Assembly (NCBI GenBank): GCA_036275365.1
Contig: DASUDX010000044.1
Span: 1-60,475, forward strand
Length of the DNA stretch: 60,475 nucleotides
Direction of reading: 5' to 3'
Origin: DASUDX01 sp036275365
GTDB lineage: Bacteria > Pseudomonadota > Gammaproteobacteria > Nevskiales > Nevskiaceae
The notes under the pieces are model-generated. The model worked only from the letters and a program-made list of their open reading frames with translations, was not told the origin of the DNA and searched no databases. The translations under genes and the position numbers were made by a program. Positions 60,222-60,475 of this stretch are shown in pieces; within the stretch, counting starts at the first letter, position 1; every line of letters starts with the position of its first letter.

Positions 60222-60475
60222 ATGATCGTCGTCCACCATCTCAACAACTCGCGCTCGCAGCGCGTGCTCTGGCTGCTGGAGGAACTGGGCCTGCCCTACC
60301 GCGTGCAGCGCTACGAGCGCGATGCCAAGACCATGCTCGCACCGCCCGAGCTGCGCGCCGTGCACCCGCTGGGCAAGTCGCCGGTGATCGAGGATGAGGG
60401 CCTGGTGGTGGCGGAATCCGGTGCCATCGTCGAGTACCTTGTGGACCGCCATGGCGGTGGCCGCCTGCTGCCGCC
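60222..60475 (+). CDS. Glutathione S-transferase, N-terminal part (cut by window end)
   Basis: 84 codons visible. MIVVHHLNNSRSQRVLWLLEELGLPY is a thioredoxin-fold GST N-terminus with the catalytic Ser (SRSQR), then VHPLGKSPVI and VVAESGAIVEYL, where the E-S pair binds glutathione. A perfect AGGAGG (60211-60216) precedes the ATG. The helical C-terminal domain lies beyond the window. Confidence 0.9.
   Translation, partial: MIVVHHLNNSRSQRVLWLLEELGLPYRVQRYERDAKTMLAPPELRAVHPLGKSPVIEDEGLVVAESGAIVEYLVDRHGGGRLLP

Noticed and set aside
1..60475. CRISPR arrays, insertion sequences, rRNA operons
   Set aside because: No regularly spaced repeats, transposase-like proteins or rRNA signatures were found on reading.

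Overview
The window is a very GC-rich (roughly 70% by eye), densely packed bacterial chromosome segment. Gene content points to a gammaproteobacterium, probably near Xanthomonadales/Lysobacterales: folC next to a DedD-like SPOR protein, a CsiV-family protein overlapping mfd, a YcgL protein, the cysM-rlmD pair beside a GacS/BarA-type hybrid kinase, and nagZ next to an S-methylthioinosine phosphorylase-like gene. Species cannot be set from the sequence alone. Genes commonly overlap by 4 nt (ATGA/GTGA), so translational coupling is the rule.

Layout. 1-5.8 kb: folC (5' end outside the window), SPOR protein, recJ, uvrB and tRNA-Val(GAC). 5.8-13.2 kb, minus strand: PhoD-like phosphatase, WbuC-like cupin, tag, dihydroorotase, two alpha/beta hydrolases (one a lipoprotein), CsiV-like protein, then mfd. 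16.7-22.8 kb: a His-rich exported protein followed by czcC-czcB-czcA heavy-metal efflux. 22.8-24.5 kb: a GIY-YIG/DUF4357 gene broken by an in-frame TAG, and a membrane methyltransferase-like gene. 24.5-27.2 kb: amidase-pdxJ-acpS. 27.2-29.5 kb, minus strand: hybrid histidine kinase. 29.5-35.0 kb: a seven-gene run cysM, rlmD, CYTH protein, L,D-transpeptidase, nagZ, hpt-like, mtiP-like.

35.1-43.1 kb is the most unusual part. Five plus-strand genes are almost without gaps: a TolC-like outer-membrane protein; one long protein joining a PqqD-like N-terminus, an M50 (site-2 protease)-like membrane region that has lost HExxH, and a HlyD adaptor; a beta-propeller-like protein without signal peptide; a degenerate sulfotransferase-fold protein; and a B12-type radical SAM enzyme. 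This resembles a dedicated modification and export system whose substrate is unknown.

43.1-60.5 kb: rlmA, a large transglutaminase/DUF2126 protein, an FHA protein, a Leu/Val-type amino-acid dehydrogenase, a YkvA protein, a second transglutaminase-like protein, MAPEG protein, a small lipoprotein, two small Cys-rich exported proteins ending at a perfect intrinsic terminator, DoxX, NTF2-like, YnfA, S9 peptidase, GNAT, sterol-desaturase-like, a trans-sulfuration PLP enzyme, YcgL, an M23 peptidase, an alpha/beta hydrolase, and the start of a GST gene cut by the window end. No CRISPR array, rRNA, transposase or prophage gene was seen.
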